This document shows positions 5,958-7,490 of a stretch of DNA of 7,490 nucleotides, piece by piece. The first letter of the stretch is position 1; every line of letters begins with the position of its first letter. The stretch is from Bacteroidales bacterium (GTDB lineage Bacteria > Bacteroidota > Bacteroidia > Bacteroidales > P3). Below the pieces are notes generated by a model, which was not told where the DNA came from, ran no database searches, and was given only the letters and a program-made list of their open reading frames with translations. The translations under genes and the position numbers were made by a program. The DNA lies in contig JAEEIS010000003.1 in NCBI GenBank assembly GCA_016281475.1, forward strand, positions 1 through 7,490, in the 5' to 3' direction.

Positions 5958-6677
5958 ATGAGTAAATGGACTTCTGATGATGATAAATATGTCCTGTATA
6001 TGGACATCATGGGATTTAAAGAGAGAGTGAGATCTACAGACTTTTCCGTCCTTCAAGAACAATTCAATGAGTTGTGCTCAAAATTGAAAAACCGGATTAG
6101 TCCTCTCACTACGGGCGAACATCTAGTATACTATCAATTCTCTGATTCCATTGTATTAACCACAGATGAAGCCACTCCGAAAGGGCTTAATCTAATGATT
6201 AGAGCGGGGGCAACCATTATGCAGGAATCCATGAAAGTAAAATTTCCAATAAATGGAGCCATCGCAAAAGGGAAGTTTTCATGTGACACAGAAAAAAACA
6301 TTTTTTTTGGTCAAGCATTAGTTGATGCCTACTTGTTGCAGAGTACTTTATTTTACTACGGGTTAGCAGTACATCCAAATGTTGATGTGGACATTAAAAA
6401 ATTTATGAGTCGACCCAATGAGCAATATAAAAAGACGAGCAAATTGCTCTTTTCTATGCCAATACCTCTAAAAGGGGGAAGTGCTTCATATTACAATGTT
6501 AATTGGAATCTTTTGGGTGCAAATAATGACATAAAGGATACAACAAGAGAAGCACAAAGACTGCTGAATGATCTGGAAAAAGGAACAACAATAGGCAATC
6601 CTCGCATCTATATTGAAAACACTCGACAAATAATTGACAATGTAAAAAGTATATTTGATGAACTACTTCAAAATTGA
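5958..6677 (+). CDS. Stand-alone protein resembling class III nucleotidyl cyclases
   Basis: A 239-residue soluble protein without signal peptide or membrane helix. YVLYMDIMGFKERV (11-24) and QFSDSIVLTT (60-69) resemble the two metal-binding motifs of class III cyclases: Asp16 and Asp63 are 47 residues apart, close to the roughly 44 usual in the family. GAIAKG (100-105) and IFFGQALVDAYLLQ (115-128) match the later GxxxG and FGxxVNxA region. The transition-state Asn and Arg of classical cyclases seem replaced (Val122 and Leu126 by my alignment), so activity or the product is uncertain. Single-domain cyclases occur in Pycsar anti-phage systems, but no recognisable effector is adjacent here. The codons are strikingly AT-rich compared with genes before 4400, suggesting transfer. 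There is no clear Shine-Dalgarno or promoter in the 88 bp upstream. The LRR gene starts 7 bp after it. Confidence 0.6.
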   Translation: MSKWTSDDDKYVLYMDIMGFKERVRSTDFSVLQEQFNELCSKLKNRISPLTTGEHLVYYQFSDSIVLTTDEATPKGLNLMIRAGATIMQESMKVKFPINGAIAKGKFSCDTEKNIFFGQALVDAYLLQSTLFYYGLAVHPNVDVDIKKFMSRPNEQYKKTSKLLFSMPIPLKGGSASYYNVNWNLLGANNDIKDTTREAQRLLNDLEKGTTIGNPRIYIENTRQIIDNVKSIFDELLQN

Positions 6678-6684
6678 TTATGGT

Positions 6685-7359
6685 ATGAAAAAAATCTTCT
6701 TTATTATCTTGTTATCTCTTTTTTGTCAAAATGTATTTGCCTATGATTTTAGTGCAGTTGCACCCACAGGGCAAACTTTGTATTATGATTATGTGTGGAG
6801 TAGTGGTGGTAGTGGTGAAGTGGTTGTGGTTGGAGGTTCTGGTCTGACATCATTCCTCAATATTCCAATTACAGTATCTCATAATGCAAACTCTTATTTT
6901 GTGGTAGGTGTAGGTAATAATGCATTCTATGGATGTACCGCATTGAGTTCAGTACGGATTAATAGCTCTGTAACCAGCATTGGTTCTTCTGCATTTGCGA
7001 ATTGTACAGGCTTAACATCTGTGACGATACCCAGTTCTGTAACTAGCATTGGTTCTTCTGCATTTGCGAATTGTACAGGCTTAACATCAGTGACGATACC
7101 CAGTTCGGTAACTAGTATTGCATCTTCTACTTTTGCGAATTGTACTGGATTGACATCAGTGACGATCCCCAGTTCGATAACCAGTTTTGGAACTTCTGCA
7201 TTTGCAAATTGTACAGGATTAACATCAGTGACAATACCTAGTTCTGTAATAAGCATTGGTGTGGGTGCATTTTGGGACTGTACAGGACTGACAACTTTGA
7301 ATTTCAGAGCGGATAGTTGTATCTACGCAGGAGGAAATAATTATTCAGCATCGCTCTAG
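6685..7359 (+). CDS. BspA-like leucine-rich-repeat secreted protein, truncated by element insertion
   Basis: A 224-residue protein starting at the ATG of MKKIFFIILL, chosen over an upstream in-frame ATG (6655, inside the previous gene) because it begins a clean signal peptide cleaved after VFA (19). The mature start YDFSAVAPTGQTLYY is typical of Bacteroidales BspA-like proteins. Treponema pallidum-type LRRs follow, with 23-residue units starting at 80, 103, 126, 149, 172 and 195 (core AFANCTGLTSVTIPSS). Such proteins are surface or secreted adhesins. The family usually runs to several hundred residues with a C-terminal sorting domain, which is absent. The final codons, CTC TAG, belong to GCTCTAGT, the terminal repeat of a mobile element, so this is the 5' fragment of a disrupted gene. 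It is AT-rich like its neighbour and perhaps cotranscribed with it. Confidence 0.85.
   Translation: MKKIFFIILLSLFCQNVFAYDFSAVAPTGQTLYYDYVWSSGGSGEVVVVGGSGLTSFLNIPITVSHNANSYFVVGVGNNAFYGCTALSSVRINSSVTSIGSSAFANCTGLTSVTIPSSVTSIGSSAFANCTGLTSVTIPSSVTSIASSTFANCTGLTSVTIPSSITSFGTSAFANCTGLTSVTIPSSVISIGVGAFWDCTGLTTLNFRADSCIYAGGNNYSASL
6922..7266 (+). repeat. Five tandem 69-bp units encoding the LRRs
   Basis: Units start at 6922, 6991, 7060, 7129 and 7198, each 69 bp for 23 residues. The second and third are nearly identical at DNA level (gcatttgcgaattgtacagg repeated), while the first and fifth differ more. The pattern indicates recent duplication by slippage or recombination in the middle of the array. 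Confidence 0.9.
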
Positions 7360-7490
7360 TACAATAATGGACTGATTTTTTCGTTATCTCGTTATGGAAG
7401 ACCAAAAACACACAGCAGAAAGCATCATGGAGCTGATAAACAGTCTGCCTATCATGGAGCGTATCAAGCTGCACGACCTGTTCAAGGGGG
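7352..7490 (+). mobile_element. Left end of a larger element sharing the MITE's terminal repeat
   Basis: Positions 7353-7380 align without gaps to the MITE arms: GCTCTAGT first, GACTGATTTTT last, identical spacing of 28 bases, and 23 of 28 identities to the right arm (reverse complemented). The base before is C, as on the MITE's right end. The repeat points inward to the right and is followed within 14 bp by an ORF, so the element extends beyond the window. It interrupts the LRR gene. TTCAGCAT (7344-7351) is the predicted 8-bp target sequence, which should recur at the far end. Confidence 0.65.
7394..7490 (+). CDS. First ORF of the interrupting element, N-terminal part (runs off window)
   Basis: An ATG at 7394 opens a frame to the window end, giving 32 residues that begin MEDQKHTAESIMELINSLP and continue with a charged helix-like IMERIKLHDLFKG. 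It starts 13 bp inside the terminal repeat at 7353-7380, which is where the first gene of an insertion sequence would lie. Codon use is less AT-rich than in the two preceding genes, consistent with a separate origin. I do not recognise the family from so few residues. A transposase N-region protein or small accessory ORF of an IS is the most likely reading, by position only. Confidence 0.45.
   Translation, partial: MEDQKHTAESIMELINSLPIMERIKLHDLFKG

Noticed and set aside
5725..5965. Two overlapping frames of 77-78 codons
   Set aside because: They occupy two frames of the same structured DNA, cross the terminator, and have no credible ribosome site or domain. They are better explained as part of the ncRNA and its flank.
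6927..7256. Minus-strand repetitive 109-codon frame
   Set aside because: It is the mirror of the 69-bp LRR repeats; its periodicity comes from the plus-strand gene.
6922..7266. Possible CRISPR array
   Set aside because: The 69-bp repeats are contiguous, in frame and encode LRR units; there are no spacers.

Overview
The window looks like a Bacteroidales chromosome (Prevotella- or Bacteroides-like). Three things point there: promoter -7 boxes of the Bacteroidota form TAnnTTTG, a lipoprotein GH2 mannosidase and a BspA-type leucine-rich-repeat protein, and intergenic 7-bp repeats of the ATTGAAA and ATTTTAC kind. The sequence does not resolve genus or species.

Layout. Positions 1-4385 are ordinary chromosomal genes with fairly GC-rich codons. 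They are the 3' end of ornithine aminotransferase (rocD, +) with its terminator, then three minus-strand genes: cinA, a small DUF486/DMT membrane protein and a lipoprotein beta-mannosidase. The mannosidase keeps both catalytic glutamates but appears to lack two of the family's five domains. At 4388-4439 two promoters face away from each other, and each is one arm of a perfect 11-bp inverted repeat. One drives cinA, probably as a leaderless or nearly leaderless mRNA. The other drives an accessory region on the + strand.

The accessory region opens with an overlapping MNT nucleotidyltransferase/HEPN pair (MntA-HepT toxin-antitoxin type, 4459-5074). Next comes 883 bp without a gene. It holds a 172-bp MITE-like element with 28-bp terminal inverted repeats and an exact 8-bp target duplication (5117-5304). 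It also holds a promoter-to-terminator unit with nested long-range pairings that looks like a structured ncRNA, possibly 6S-like (about 5602-5869). Two AT-rich genes follow: a stand-alone protein resembling class III nucleotidyl cyclases (5958-6677) and a secreted BspA-like LRR protein (6685-7359).

The main discovery is a third copy of the MITE's terminal repeat at 7353-7380. It lies exactly at the end of the LRR reading frame, whose TAG stop is part of the repeat (GCTCTAGT). The LRR gene therefore appears to be cut by a larger element that carries the same ends as the MITE. That element's first ORF starts at 7394 and runs off the window. It is the natural candidate for the autonomous parent that mobilises the MITE.
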